From NCBI GenBank assembly GCA_947624785.1, contig CANQLV010000007.1:124001-188000 (forward strand): a stretch of DNA of 64,000 bases, in the 5' to 3' direction. Both the position numbers and the translations under genes were made by a program. Shown piece after piece: positions 11,506-20,900 of this stretch. The stretch is from Akkermansia muciniphila (GTDB lineage: Bacteria > Verrucomicrobiota > Verrucomicrobiia > Verrucomicrobiales > Akkermansiaceae). The notes beneath the pieces are model-generated. The model was not told the DNA's origin, made no database searches, and saw only the letters and a list, made by a program, of their open reading frames with translations. Every line of letters starts with the position of its first letter. Within the stretch, counting starts at the first letter, position 1.

Positions 11506-11898
11506 ATGAAAATAATATTTAAATACATCACCATAGCGTTAATAACTACTTTTTCTGCAATAACAGTACAGTCATTTGGAGCGGAAAATGAAAACTCTGT
11601 TGCCAGTGCCTCTGAATTTTCTAAAGTTATTGTCTTGTCTCCTAAAGAAATTAAAACTGTTGATAGGATCAGGCCTGTACAAGAAGATTATATCAGAAAA
11701 CATTATGAAGGATATCGAATCATATTTAACATGTACACAAAAGACAGTAAGGATTGTCCTATAGAAGTTTTTGCACTTGAAAATGATGAAAATAAGACAG
11801 CATACGTTACTTTTGATATGAGCCAAGTGTATAAAAAGCTCAAAGTAAAAAATAAGGAAACAAGAGAAAAGATAGAATTATTGGAAAAAAAACACTAA
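11506..11898 (+). CDS. Hypothetical small secreted protein, AT-rich
   Basis: A 130-residue protein with a signal peptide (MKIIFKYITIALITTFSAITV, likely cut near SFGA, residue 26). The mature part contains VIVLSPKEIKTVDRI, then a segment RKHYEGYRIIFNMYTKD...IEVFALENDENKTAYVTFDMSQV that faintly resembles the strand-loop-strand layout of PepSY-like domains, and ends in a charged Lys/Glu-rich helix. The PepSY-like resemblance is weak and I would not name the protein by it. Base composition is as AT-rich as in the preceding gene. It lies 13 bases downstream of that gene and 62 bases upstream of the transglutaminase-like gene. Confidence 0.6.
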   Translation: MKIIFKYITIALITTFSAITVQSFGAENENSVASASEFSKVIVLSPKEIKTVDRIRPVQEDYIRKHYEGYRIIFNMYTKDSKDCPIEVFALENDENKTAYVTFDMSQVYKKLKVKNKETREKIELLEKKH

Positions 11899-11960
11899 TT
11901 CAAATTTCTAATTTATACATCCTCCGATCGATAAATTGAAATAATTTCATTGCACATAAA

Positions 11961-13703
11961 ATGAAATTATTATTGCTATTATTAGTCTTATTTAGTCCAT
12001 TGCTCCTTCATGCCGGAGATTTGGAACAACAGAGATTAGAATGGCAATTGAGATCCGGCGATGTGCGCAACATTGCCGGTCTCAGCCGCCAATACGTCCA
12101 GAAAAAACTGGGAGCTATCAATATAGAAGATATAGAAACTTTATTGGCAGACAAAGCACTAGCTCAAACCTGTTACATGGCCCATTTTTTTGCCTCCGTT
12201 GGTAAAGAAAAAAATGCTAGTCTGCATGAATTAAAGGATCAGAAGTTCTGCTCCTGGCTGATGAAGCATCCGGAAATATTTGAAAAATTCGTTTTCGCCA
12301 AGGCTTCCGGACGTGAAACATTAGCTGTATTGCATAACATCTGGGTCAAGGAAAACGGCGAGCTTTCCGGAATGTATCTCAATATGGCCCTGGGAGCTGC
12401 TCTCGTCTCCACATCCCGGGAACTGGAGGCATGCTTGGCAAGGTACGATTTTTACAAAAAATCCTTTGAGGAGAAAAAACTTTTTCCTCAATTTGACACG
12501 CTGGAACCGTGGGAGCTTCATATCCTTTTCCAGGGAAGAGAAAGCCTCGAAGAACTGGCTTGGGCACAGGAATATGTGTCTCAGAAAAAAAGATTCAAGG
12601 CTGACAATGCCGGGAACGTAGCATGTTCTTTCATTCCCTACCGCATGACCAACAAAAAAGGCGTCAGTGTGCATGCGGGAGGCCCGTTCTATGACAACAA
12701 GCCTATTTCCCTTCAAATTTACGTGGAATACGGAGGAGTATGTGGCGCGGTCTCCAAAGGGTCCGTCGGGTTTTTGAAAGCCAAGGGTATTCCCGGCTAC
12801 GCCATCGGTCAGCCTGGTCATTGTGCCTTTGTGTGGAAGCAAGCGCCCCACAAATGGGTCATCGGCAATAATATTTACGGATGGACTTGGTCAGAAGGAG
12901 GAAATGGTCCATGGAAAGGGTGCACATCCATTATTCGTGAGGTAGCCCGTTTTAAGGAGGGACAGAACGTCTCCGGTTCAGCTTTATGCCATCATTTGGG
13001 TCTGTTGTCTCCCGACCCGCAGCAGGCAGATTCCCTTTTGAAAGAAGCATTGAAGCTTAACCCAGCCAATTATCCCGTCTGGCAGGTTTTAGCTAAAAAA
13101 GTCTCTCGTAAAACAGGAAACAGTGAAAAGCTCGCTCTCCTGGAAAAGTTCAAGGAAGCTTTCCCCGACAATGCAGCTCTATGGGAACATTTCTTGAAGA
13201 GTCAACTAGGCATTGACTGGAAAAAAACAGATGCTTATGCCACTTACCCCTTCCTGTTAAACAGTAGTGAAAGCAGGGATGCCGTGGACGTTTACATGCG
13301 CAATTTCAGTGCGCAAGCATGCAAGGATATTCCAGCCATGTCGGGAAAATTGCCTTATGAAACAAAAACAAGGGGTGTCTTTTTCAAAAACTGGCTGACT
13401 TATTATCAGGAAAATAAGATTGACCGGAAAGTGAGAGTACAGACCTGCGCAGTCTTGGAAAAGGCGCTTCCTGGACTCTTAAAATATGAGAAAACGGCTT
13501 CCCAGTTTCTGGAATTTTACGGAAAAGCACTTGAACTATGGAATGATAAAAACTTGCTTTCCCGTGCCAATGTGTTCCTGATGAATTATCTGGATAAGAC
13601 CGATAATCCAGAAGTCAAAAAGAAACTGGCGGCAACAGGAGCGAAGGTAGCGGACCTTTTGAAAGACAGGAAGAGCCTGTTGCGCTACTCGGAGGCCATG
13701 TAA
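11961..13703 (+). CDS. Exported transglutaminase-like protein with helical repeat C-terminus
   Basis: A 580-residue exported protein (signal peptide MKLLLLLLVLFSPLLLHA, about 1-18). The centre has a transglutaminase/papain-like layout: GGVCGAVSKG with Cys261 at the start of a helix, GQPGHCAFVW with His287, and WVIGNNIYGW (about 297-306), where an Asn/Asp would complete a Cys-His-Asp/Asn triad. On both sides are mostly helical regions. The C-terminal part (from about 345) begins with a segment resembling TPR helices (ADSLLKEALKLNPANYPVWQVLAKK). Such proteins can be cysteine peptidases, amidases or cross-linking enzymes; the reaction cannot be told. Its 5' end is AT-rich like the two genes before it, while the rest drifts to intermediate GC. 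It converges with the SHD1 gene. Confidence 0.7.
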   Translation: MKLLLLLLVLFSPLLLHAGDLEQQRLEWQLRSGDVRNIAGLSRQYVQKKLGAINIEDIETLLADKALAQTCYMAHFFASVGKEKNASLHELKDQKFCSWLMKHPEIFEKFVFAKASGRETLAVLHNIWVKENGELSGMYLNMALGAALVSTSRELEACLARYDFYKKSFEEKKLFPQFDTLEPWELHILFQGRESLEELAWAQEYVSQKKRFKADNAGNVACSFIPYRMTNKKGVSVHAGGPFYDNKPISLQIYVEYGGVCGAVSKGSVGFLKAKGIPGYAIGQPGHCAFVWKQAPHKWVIGNNIYGWTWSEGGNGPWKGCTSIIREVARFKEGQNVSGSALCHHLGLLSPDPQQADSLLKEALKLNPANYPVWQVLAKKVSRKTGNSEKLALLEKFKEAFPDNAALWEHFLKSQLGIDWKKTDAYATYPFLLNSSESRDAVDVYMRNFSAQACKDIPAMSGKLPYETKTRGVFFKNWLTYYQENKIDRKVRVQTCAVLEKALPGLLKYEKTASQFLEFYGKALELWNDKNLLSRANVFLMNYLDKTDNPEVKKKLAATGAKVADLLKDRKSLLRYSEAM

Positions 13704-13784
13704 AGGTTGCTACCCTTCCAGAAGACCATTCTTGAATGCTCTCCTGAAAAAAGGATATCCCTTGCGAAGAAGGATGGGGAGTCT

Positions 13785-14969
13785 TCAAGCATTTCGTTTT
13801 CTGGCGGATTCCACCAGGCGCAGCCGGGCTTCCTGCCTGGCACGGAATGCCTGTTCGCGTTTTCTTTCCTCCGCCAGGGCCGCCTTCTTTTCAGAATCAC
13901 GGAGTTTCCCGTAAAGCAGCGGGTTCATGGCGGCCTCGTCCTCCGGGCCTTCATGGTGGTACACGGGCAGCCCGTCCGCGGCCAGCGCCACATGGTAGTA
14001 ACGGCCGTCCTCCCTGGAGTCCCGGCCTTTTTTGTCCAGGCGGGAAAGAATCACGGCATACCCCAGCCCCGGAGCGTTCATCAGCTTCCGCTGGTCGTCA
14101 AACAGGGCGGCAACGCGCATGTTGTCGTAGTCCAGCTTCATGATGCCGCAGACCATTTTGCCCTCCGTATTCCAGTACATCACCAGCTTCTTTTTTCCCA
14201 GGGAATTGGGCTTGCACGTTTCATAGGCTCCCTTGACGGGGCGGCTTTCCATGGACAGGGAGTAGTCCGCATTGGTGTAGGATTTTGTCTCCCTTGCGGC
14301 GAGTCGTTCACCCGGAGGGAGCAGGGAGGAAACGGGAGCACGCATTTCCGTCCGTTCCTCAGACATGTATTTGGAGGGAATGAGCAGGCCTTTTCCGGTA
14401 TCGTAATAGGCGTAAAGGCTTCCCTGGTCCAGAACCATATCAAAGTTTTTCTGCCCCCTCCCGCTTTCCGGGCGCGCCTGCGGGCGGCAGTATTCCTGGA
14501 TTCGGAACGGAGGGCCCTTGATGGCGGAAAGAGAAGTGGTACAGACCAGCCCGTCCACCTTCCTGGTCCCCGTCAAGGTTCTGGCGGGGTTTTTCCGGGC
14601 CGCTTCATTATAGCGGGGAGTGATGTCTTTTTCCACCGGCGTCCACGTTGCTTTTTCCAGCTCCTTCATCAGGAACGGCCAGAGCGTCGCGGCCAGCTTC
14701 AGGTCCCGGCGCGCCACCGTGCCCGTCAGGGAAGCCGCCAGCGCCGCGTCTTCCTCATCCAAGCGGTTCAACGGAATTTCCACACGTTTCCGTCCCGTTC
14801 TAAGCGCCAATCTGGAACCCGTGCAGGATTGAAAACTGCCTTTTACCACGTCTCCGAGCTTGGATATCCATTCCCGTTCGCCCGGAAAGGCATATTCATC
14901 AGCCGGCGCACAAACCGCGCCGCACCATACCAGCACAGCAAGCAGAAGGAATTTCATCGTCAGGGACAC
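13785..14969 (-). CDS. Exported SHD1-domain protein
   Basis: A 394-residue exported protein (signal peptide about 1-23, MSLTMKFLLLAVLVWCGAVCA). Right after the signal, residues about 32-75 (REWISKLGDVVKGSFQSC...LALRTGRKRVEIPLNRLDEEDAALAASL) match the SLA1 homology domain 1 (SHD1) pattern. This small SH3-like beta fold is common in exported proteins of Planctomycetes and Verrucomicrobia. The remaining 300 residues are unrecognised, mixed alpha/beta, with a charged, Arg/Glu/Ala-rich helical C-terminus (EKKAALAEERKREQAFRARQEARLRL). Function is unknown; the SHD1 part suggests binding of proteins or other ligands at the cell surface. It is monocistronic and converges with the transglutaminase-like gene. 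Confidence 0.7.
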   Translation of the reverse strand: MSLTMKFLLLAVLVWCGAVCAPADEYAFPGEREWISKLGDVVKGSFQSCTGSRLALRTGRKRVEIPLNRLDEEDAALAASLTGTVARRDLKLAATLWPFLMKELEKATWTPVEKDITPRYNEAARKNPARTLTGTRKVDGLVCTTSLSAIKGPPFRIQEYCRPQARPESGRGQKNFDMVLDQGSLYAYYDTGKGLLIPSKYMSEERTEMRAPVSSLLPPGERLAARETKSYTNADYSLSMESRPVKGAYETCKPNSLGKKKLVMYWNTEGKMVCGIMKLDYDNMRVAALFDDQRKLMNAPGLGYAVILSRLDKKGRDSREDGRYYHVALAADGLPVYHHEGPEDEAAMNPLLYGKLRDSEKKAALAEERKREQAFRARQEARLRLVESARKRNA

Positions 14970-15287
14970 AGGGTTGCAACTGCAACCCTAACAACTGCGC
15001 TGGCCGGATAAAAGCTTTTAATCGACCGCTGCTGCATCGGGAAACCGGAACAAGAAAGGGGAAAACGGCCTCATCACATGTCATCCGGAGGCCATGCAGG
15101 GCCGATAAGGGCCGGGAGGCCCTTTTTCCCGGGTGGGAGGCCGCGAAACCGGGGGAAAATTGGAAGAAGCAGGGGAAGCTGAATTTGGCTTGCCTGGGAG
15201 TGAGGGGCTCCAGCCCCTCATCATTCCCCCAATCAGCGGCCTCATGCCACCCTGACTGCGCACCCGGAGAAAACCCTCGGACTGCGA
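14970..15287. other. Intergenic stretch with two inverted repeats
   Basis: 318 bases lie between the end of topB and the start of the SHD1 gene, both on the minus strand. No gene is supported. Two hairpins are visible. AAGGGCC/GGCCCTT with a GGGA loop and a T-run (15107-15127) would terminate plus-strand transcription, though no plus-strand gene ends here. TGAGGGGCT/AGCCCCTCA (15201-15220) is a near-continuous palindrome and could cap the topB transcript on the minus strand, but it has no T-run. Confidence 0.4.
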
Positions 15288-17921
15288 TTATTGCTTCTTT
15301 CCTTTTTTAGGAGCCGCCTCTGCCGTTTTAGCGCTTCTTCCCGCGCCTTTCCCGGCAGTTTTGGGCGTTCTGGCCGTTTTGGAAGCCGAAGCTTTTTCCT
15401 TGTCTTCCGACTTGGCCGCAGCTTTTTTAGCCGGATATTTCTTTTCCCGGGGCGGGAATTCAAAGCCGATCTTGCCCGTCTTCGCATTGAAGACCAGATA
15501 AGCGTCAAACGGACGCTTGGTGCGCTGGGAGATGAAGCCCTTCATCAGGTCGGACTTTCCTTCCGCCAGAATCTTCAACACCTGGTCCAGCGGAATTTCA
15601 CGGCCCAGGATGGTCCGGGAAACGGAGACGGCGGCATTTTCCTTTCCAATGGCCAGGGAAGGAACTTTCCAGGCCTTGGCCGTTTCCATCACATCGTGTT
15701 CCCCCATGTCCGGGATGGTGACGGAAGCCACCTTCACGGCTTCCTCCGCCCCTGCGGCTTCATCTTCCTCCCGTGCCGGGAAGTAGAGCGTGGCCCGGAA
15801 TTTGTCGTTGAGCTCCAGCCCCGCTTCAAAGGGTTTGCCGAACCGGGAGGTGAAGCCGTGGAGGATTCCCGTCTTGCCGTCCACAATGAGGGTTTTCAGC
15901 TCTTCATCCGTCATGTCGCGGCCGGAGATGACCTTGCGGATGCTGAATTTGCAGGAACGGCAGGAAACGGCGTCCAGCGTGTTTTTCAGGCCGTGGGCAT
16001 GGCAGGACGGGCAGTCCAGTTCCATTTCCGGCAGTTCCACCTGCTGCTGGGCTTCCCGGAAGTCTTTCACCCTCTTCACGATTTCCCCGGTCAGAGTCTT
16101 GATGCCTTCCATGAAGGAGTCCCTCGGCAGGGCGGCCTGTTCCATCTGCTTGAGCTTGTATTCCCATTCCCCGGTGAGGCTGGGGGAGGTGAGCGTTTTC
16201 AACCCGATGCGTTCCAGCAGGGCGATCAGTTCAATCCCGCGGCGCGTCGCCAGAAGCTCGCGGCCGTCCCGGACAATGTATTCCTGGGAAATGAGGCCTT
16301 CAATGATGGAGGCGCGGGTGGCGGGGGTGCCCAGGCCGCGTTCGCTCATGGCGGCGGCCAGTTCTTCGTCATGAACCAGCTTTCCGGCGCCTTCCATGGC
16401 GGCCAGCAGCGTGGCTTCATTGTACCGGGCGGGCGGCTTGGTCATGGCGTTGCGGATTTCAATTTCACGCACGGCGGCCTGTTCCCCGTCACGGACGGGC
16501 ACCAGCTCTTCCTTGGAGGAACTGCCCGCCTTGCGTCCGTAGACGGCCTGCCAGCCCGGTTCCACCAGCACGCGGCCCGTGGTGAGGAAGGCGTCCGTCA
16601 CGCCGCCCTGGTGGGCAATGAGCGTGGTTCTGCGCGTGTCCTCAAAGACGGCGGGGGGGAAGAAGACGGCCAGGAAGCGGGCCATGACCATTTCAAAGAG
16701 TTTCTGCGCGTCCCCGGTGAGCTTCTCCATCTTCCCGGTCGGGATGATGGCAAAGTGGTCGCTCACCTTTTTCGTGTCAAACACGCGCCGGTTGGGCTTG
16801 ATGCGCTTGTTGTCCAGGATGTCCTTCGCAAAAGTGGCGAATTCCGGGTCCTGCTCCGCCACCGTGCCCACGATGCCGTAGACCTTGCCCAGGTAGTCCT
16901 CCGGCAGGTAGCGGGAGTCCGTACGGGGATAGGTAAGCACCTTGTGCTTTTCATAGCACTCCTGGGCCAGCTGGAGCGTGCGCTTGGCGGAAAAGCCGTA
17001 GCGGTTGGCGGCTTCCCGCTGGAGGGAGGTCAGGTCATACAACAGCGGGGCGATCGTGGTGACGGGTTTCTTTTCCTCCGTTACCGTGCCGGATTTGCCG
17101 CGGCAGCGGTCGCGGATAACGGTCGCCTGTTCCGGATCCCAGATGCGTTCCGCCCGGGACTGGGGGTTGTCGTTCTTTTTCCACTCCCGGTCAATCCAGC
17201 GGCCGGAGTAGGAGCCGGACTGCACGTCGAATTCAGCCCACACTTCCGAATAGGGCACCGGTTCAAACGCCTGGATTTCCAGTTCCCTCTGCGTCAGAAT
17301 GGCCAGCGTGGGGGTTTGGACGCGCCCGGCAGGAGTGACGTTGAAGCCTCCCCGGGATTGCAGGATGGTCAGCGCGCGGGTGCTGTTCAGGCCAATCAGC
17401 CAGTCTGATTCGGAACGGCACACGGCGGCGTTCGTCAGGGGCTGCATGTCGGCCTCGCTGCGCATGCTGTGCCACGCATTGAGGATGGCTTCATCCGTCA
17501 TGGACTGCATCCACAGGCGGCGGGCAGGCTTGGTCCATTTTCCGTAACGGACCATGTTGTGGAAAATCAGTTCCCCTTCCCGCCCGGCGTCACATGCGTT
17601 GACGATTTCCGTAACGTCCTTGCTCCTGGCAAGCTGGAGCACCTTTTTCAAGCGGTCTTCCGATTGCTTGATGGGTTCCAGTTCAAACGTTTGGGGAATG
17701 ACGGGCAGGTAGTCGAATTTCCAAGGCAGGGATTTGCCGCCTTCCGTCATGGGTTTTTTCTGTTCCAGCAGGTGGCCCACGGCGGACGTGATGATGGCCC
17801 GGTCATTCTGGTAAAACGCTCCGGATTTGTCCCGGGTGAATTTTCCAAGCTCCTTGCCAAGGACTCTCGCCAGATCAGTGGCGACGCTCGGCTTTTCTGC
17901 TATAATTAACGTTTTGGACAT
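15288..17921 (-). CDS. topB: DNA topoisomerase III with Lys/Ala-rich tail
   Basis: Type IA topoisomerase that passes single strands to decatenate replication and recombination intermediates. In the 877-residue product the TOPRIM domain is N-terminal ([19 protein letters not shown], residues 3-21; DAGREGELI near 110). The active-site tyrosine is Tyr331 in [12 protein letters not shown], close to its position in E. coli TopB. Further on come [15 protein letters not shown] (about 530) and a C4 zinc-finger-like segment (CPSCHAHG...CRSC, about 635-655). Two copies of a C-terminal repeat follow, containing [14 protein letters not shown] and [15 protein letters not shown]. The last 50 residues are a low-complexity basic Lys/Ala/Ser tail, probably disordered and DNA-binding. 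It is monocistronic. Confidence 0.95.
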   Translation of the reverse strand: MSKTLIIAEKPSVATDLARVLGKELGKFTRDKSGAFYQNDRAIITSAVGHLLEQKKPMTEGGKSLPWKFDYLPVIPQTFELEPIKQSEDRLKKVLQLARSKDVTEIVNACDAGREGELIFHNMVRYGKWTKPARRLWMQSMTDEAILNAWHSMRSEADMQPLTNAAVCRSESDWLIGLNSTRALTILQSRGGFNVTPAGRVQTPTLAILTQRELEIQAFEPVPYSEVWAEFDVQSGSYSGRWIDREWKKNDNPQSRAERIWDPEQATVIRDRCRGKSGTVTEEKKPVTTIAPLLYDLTSLQREAANRYGFSAKRTLQLAQECYEKHKVLTYPRTDSRYLPEDYLGKVYGIVGTVAEQDPEFATFAKDILDNKRIKPNRRVFDTKKVSDHFAIIPTGKMEKLTGDAQKLFEMVMARFLAVFFPPAVFEDTRRTTLIAHQGGVTDAFLTTGRVLVEPGWQAVYGRKAGSSSKEELVPVRDGEQAAVREIEIRNAMTKPPARYNEATLLAAMEGAGKLVHDEELAAAMSERGLGTPATRASIIEGLISQEYIVRDGRELLATRRGIELIALLERIGLKTLTSPSLTGEWEYKLKQMEQAALPRDSFMEGIKTLTGEIVKRVKDFREAQQQVELPEMELDCPSCHAHGLKNTLDAVSCRSCKFSIRKVISGRDMTDEELKTLIVDGKTGILHGFTSRFGKPFEAGLELNDKFRATLYFPAREEDEAAGAEEAVKVASVTIPDMGEHDVMETAKAWKVPSLAIGKENAAVSVSRTILGREIPLDQVLKILAEGKSDLMKGFISQRTKRPFDAYLVFNAKTGKIGFEFPPREKKYPAKKAAAKSEDKEKASASKTARTPKTAGKGAGRSAKTAEAAPKKGKKQ

Positions 17922-18157
17922 ATTGGCTGCTCGGAAAAATAGAAGTGGTAAACAGTGGAGGCAACGCTATCCGCACGGGGGACGTTGCATTTGGAGTTGA
18001 ATTCCTACTCCCCTACCCCCCATGCTTGTCAATAACCAATTACGTATTTACGGGAAAAGCGCGCTTTTATGTCAGAATAACGGATTTTCCTGCCTCCATT
18101 TTCCGGAAAAGCCGCACTGGCACCTTGCCAGCCATCTTCCGCCATGCTATTTGCGGG

Positions 18158-18595
18158 ATGATGAAAACGAGCCTTCCTTTCGTCCTGCTTCCCGCCTGCT
18201 TGGCGCTGCTGGGGGCCTGCTCCCCCACGCCGTCCGACCGCATCGCGAAGAATACGCAGGCCTATGAACAGCTTCCGAAGGAGCAACAGGTAAAAGTGGC
18301 GCGCGGAGAGCTGGAAAAAGGCATGTCCCCCATAGCGGTCCTGCTGGCATGGGGGGAACCTGAACAGAAGATGGCAGGCCGGATGAACGGGAAGAGTACG
18401 GAACGGTGGATTTATACGCGGAGCGGCACGGGCTGGTCCGTGGGCCTGGGCGGAGGCGGATTCCGCAGCAGGGATTCCGGGGTAGGCACCGGCATAGGCG
18501 TCACGATGCCTCTGGGCAGCCGTCCGCCCGTTTCCTATAATGTCTTGTTTGAAAATGGAAAGGTCATCGGCTGGGAAGCCGTCAATGGCTTTTAA
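18158..18595 (+). CDS. Small outer-membrane lipoprotein, BamE/SmpA-like
   Basis: A 145-residue lipoprotein from the ATG at 18158 (MMKTSLPFVLLPACLALLGAC; lipobox LGAC). The region QVKVARGELEKGMSPIAVLLAWGEPEQK followed by TERWIYTRSG has the helix-turn-strand order of BamE/SmpA-like folds: a short helix reading 'G M s...v...G.P', then an aromatic strand. BamE belongs to the outer-membrane protein assembly machine, but this fold is also used by unrelated small lipoproteins. The C-terminal half is Gly-rich (LGGGGFRSRDSGVGTGIGV) and ends in a strand YNVLFENGKVIGWEAV. The frame is open for another 71 codons upstream without coding character, so I reject the longer form. Confidence 0.65.
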   Translation: MMKTSLPFVLLPACLALLGACSPTPSDRIAKNTQAYEQLPKEQQVKVARGELEKGMSPIAVLLAWGEPEQKMAGRMNGKSTERWIYTRSGTGWSVGLGGGGFRSRDSGVGTGIGVTMPLGSRPPVSYNVLFENGKVIGWEAVNGF

Positions 18596-18665
18596 ACGGC
18601 ATTTCCCTGTAGGAGCTTTTCCATCCGTTCCGCTCCGGCATCTCCCGCCGGGCGCACTGTTTTTC

Positions 18666-20204
18666 CTATTTGCCGGCGGCCTTGACGATGGCCTCCACCA
18701 AGCCGTTGATGTCGTGCGTTTTCGCGGTAATGGAAGGCGCGCGGCCCAGCTCCTTGAGGGTTGCCGTGGTCACGGGCCCGATGCTGGCGGCCTTGCAGCC
18801 GTCCGGCCACGGGAGCCCCAGCTTGAAGAAGTTTTCCGCCGTGGAGGAGCTGGTGAACGTCACGATATCCGCCCCCCGTTCCCGGAAAGCCGCCTGGGCT
18901 CCCGCCACGTCCTCCGTTTCCACTTCCGTCCTGTAGGCGATGCATTCGTCCACAATCGCCCCCAGGGCGGTCAGCCCGTCGTAAATCACGCGGCGCGCTT
19001 CCTCCCCGCGCACCCACAGGAACGTGCTGTGCTCAATGGTTCCGATTTCCTCGCGGGCATCCTTGAAGGCTTTGACGAGTCCTTCCGCCACGAATTTTTT
19101 AGGCATGATATCCACGGCCAGCCCGTATTCCCGGAGCTTCGCCTCCGTTCCGGGCCCGATGGCCGCAATCCTGGCGCCTCCAATGCTACGGATGTCCTTG
19201 TACACGGCAAAAAACGCCTGGAAGAAGCGTTCCACCCCGTTGGGGCTGGAGAACACCAGCCAGTCATAGGTATGGGCGTGCACCACGCCTTCCGCAAATT
19301 CTCGCTTGTTGGAAGGGGGAGCCATGCGGATGGTGGGCATTTCCAGCACTTCCGCACCCAGACGGCGCAGGCGCACGCTCAGGCCCCCGGCCTGGGCGCG
19401 GGTGCGCGTCACCACGATGCGCTTGCCGAACAGGGGCAGTTTTTCAAACCAGTCCAGGCTGTCGCGTTCCTTCACCACATCCCCGATCACGACTACCGCG
19501 GGAGCACCCAGCCCCGCCTTTTGGACCTTGGCGGGCAGCGTCCCGACAGTGCCCGTGACCGTGCGCTGAATGCCCGTGGTGGCCCACTGGATGGCGGCGG
19601 CCGGCGTGGACGGCTCCTGACCGTACCCGATCAGGGCTTCGCAGACGTCCGCCAGCTTCTGCATGCCCATCAGCATGATTTTCGTGCCCTGCGCTCCGGC
19701 GATTCCTTTCAGGTCCAGGGAAGATTCCTTTTTGTTCACGTCTTCATGGCCCGTGAATACGGTAAATTGCGTGCAGTACTTGCGGTGCGTCACCGGAATG
19801 CCCGCATAAGCCGGCCCCGCAATGGCGGAGGTAATGCCCGGAATGACTTCAAACGGCACGCCCGCTTCATGCAGGGCGTCCGCTTCCTCCCCCCCGCGCC
19901 CGAAGACGTAGGGATCGCCGCCTTTCAGGCGCACCACTTTTTTCCCGGCGCGTCCCAGTTTGACCAGCAGGGCATTGATTTCCTCCTGCGGCAGGGCGTG
20001 GCGTGAAGCCCGCTTGCCCACAAAAATCCTTTCACATGCGGCAGGAGCCCAGTTCAGCAGTTCCGCCGAACTCAGCGCATCATATACCAGCACTTCCGCC
20101 GCTTCCACCAGTTCCCGCCCGCGGACGGTCATCAGGCCGGGATCCCCCGGACCCGCTCCAAGCAAATAAACAATACCCTGTTGCATGCTGTCATTCAACT
20201 TCAT
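18666..20204 (-). CDS. cobA-hemD: Fused uroporphyrinogen-III C-methyltransferase and uroporphyrinogen-III synthase
   Basis: Two enzymes of tetrapyrrole synthesis in one chain. From the start at 20204 (MKLNDSMQQG; 512 aa) residues about 8-250 are the SAM-dependent methyltransferase (SUMT/CobA). It shows YLLGAGPGDPGLMTVRG, VYDALSS, VRLKGGDPYVFGRGGEE and GIPVTHR, and makes precorrin-2 for siroheme and corrinoids. Residues about 255-512 are uroporphyrinogen-III synthase (HemD), seen in KRIVVTRTRAQAGGLSVRLRRLGAEV, WLVFSSPNGVERFF and IVTFTSSSTAENFF. Such fusions are common in Gram-positive and some anaerobic bacteria. No other heme, siroheme or cobalamin gene is in the window. An ATG six codons later (20186) is an alternative start; the open frame back to 20285 looks non-coding. 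Confidence 0.94.
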   Translation of the reverse strand: MKLNDSMQQGIVYLLGAGPGDPGLMTVRGRELVEAAEVLVYDALSSAELLNWAPAACERIFVGKRASRHALPQEEINALLVKLGRAGKKVVRLKGGDPYVFGRGGEEADALHEAGVPFEVIPGITSAIAGPAYAGIPVTHRKYCTQFTVFTGHEDVNKKESSLDLKGIAGAQGTKIMLMGMQKLADVCEALIGYGQEPSTPAAAIQWATTGIQRTVTGTVGTLPAKVQKAGLGAPAVVVIGDVVKERDSLDWFEKLPLFGKRIVVTRTRAQAGGLSVRLRRLGAEVLEMPTIRMAPPSNKREFAEGVVHAHTYDWLVFSSPNGVERFFQAFFAVYKDIRSIGGARIAAIGPGTEAKLREYGLAVDIMPKKFVAEGLVKAFKDAREEIGTIEHSTFLWVRGEEARRVIYDGLTALGAIVDECIAYRTEVETEDVAGAQAAFRERGADIVTFTSSSTAENFFKLGLPWPDGCKAASIGPVTTATLKELGRAPSITAKTHDINGLVEAIVKAAGK

Positions 20205-20326
20205 CACCCGCTTTTTGGCGACAATAAACCCCGCCATGCCCGGATTCATTCCATTGATGGCAGAATTGTCACAAGACATCCACAAAAGATTCTTGTTTTT
20301 TGAATAAATACAATTATCACGTATTT

Positions 20327-20785
20327 ATGAATATTTCACGTATACTTACAACCACTCTCGCCGCCGCATTCACCCTTCCGGCTTTGGCGGATATTCCGGC
20401 CTCCCGAGTTCCCGCCCCCGTGAAGGAACAGGTGCAGAAGCAGTATCCGAACGCCGGCGCCATCGAATGGGATTTCGACAACGACGAAGACGTTTACGAA
20501 GCGGAATTCCATCTCAACGGCCTGGAATACGACGTCAAGCTTTATCCGGACGGCACCGTCTGCCTGATTAAGGCGGACATGCGCCTTCAGGACCTGCCCG
20601 CTCCCGTTACGGCAGCCGTAGCCCGCGATTTCCCGGGGTACGCCCCCCGCCGGGCCAAGCAGATCACCGCGAGGGGCGCCCTGAAGTACCGGGTGGACTG
20701 CCGGTCCGAAACCGCCTCCGTCCGCAAATTGGAGCTTTACTATGCCCCGGACGGCAAACTTCTTTCCCAGAAGGCGGACGATTGA
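20327..20785 (+). CDS. Secreted PepSY-like (DUF2874-type) protein
   Basis: A 152-residue exported protein starting at 20327 (MNISRILTTTLAAAFTLPALA; signal peptide about 1-21). Two repeats of the BLIP/PepSY-like pattern follow. The first is VPAPVKEQVQKQYPNAGAIEWDFDNDEDVYEAEFHLNGLEYDVKLYPDGTV. The second, from about residue 90, reads LPAPVTAAVARDFPGY...GALKYRVDCR...ELYYAPDGKLL. Each repeat is an amphipathic helix followed by a beta hairpin. Such proteins are abundant in gut Bacteroidota and Verrucomicrobiota; some bind or inhibit peptidases, most are uncharacterised. A frame-open ATG nine codons upstream would spoil the signal peptide. It stands alone before the zinc protease gene. Confidence 0.72.
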   Translation: MNISRILTTTLAAAFTLPALADIPASRVPAPVKEQVQKQYPNAGAIEWDFDNDEDVYEAEFHLNGLEYDVKLYPDGTVCLIKADMRLQDLPAPVTAAVARDFPGYAPRRAKQITARGALKYRVDCRSETASVRKLELYYAPDGKLLSQKADD

Positions 20786-20900
20786 ATTCGCCGTTTTTCC
20801 GCATGTTTCCGTATGACAGAAGCCGGGGAAACCTCCCCCGGCGGCTGACACGGCCCTCTCTGGATTCAACAAAGCCTTATGATATAAGGTCAAACTTGCA

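Noticed and set aside
15107..15127. Perfect AAGGGCC/GGCCCTT hairpin with T-run in plus direction
   Set aside because: Looks like a terminator, but no plus-strand gene ends nearby; kept only as a note in the intergenic entry.
15291..17408. 705-codon plus-strand frame opposite topB
   Set aside because: Antisense shadow of topoisomerase III; no recognisable domain.
20822..20842. GCCGGGG/CCCCGGC hairpin after the PepSY-like gene
   Set aside because: No T-run and a weak short stem in GC-rich DNA; chance is likely.
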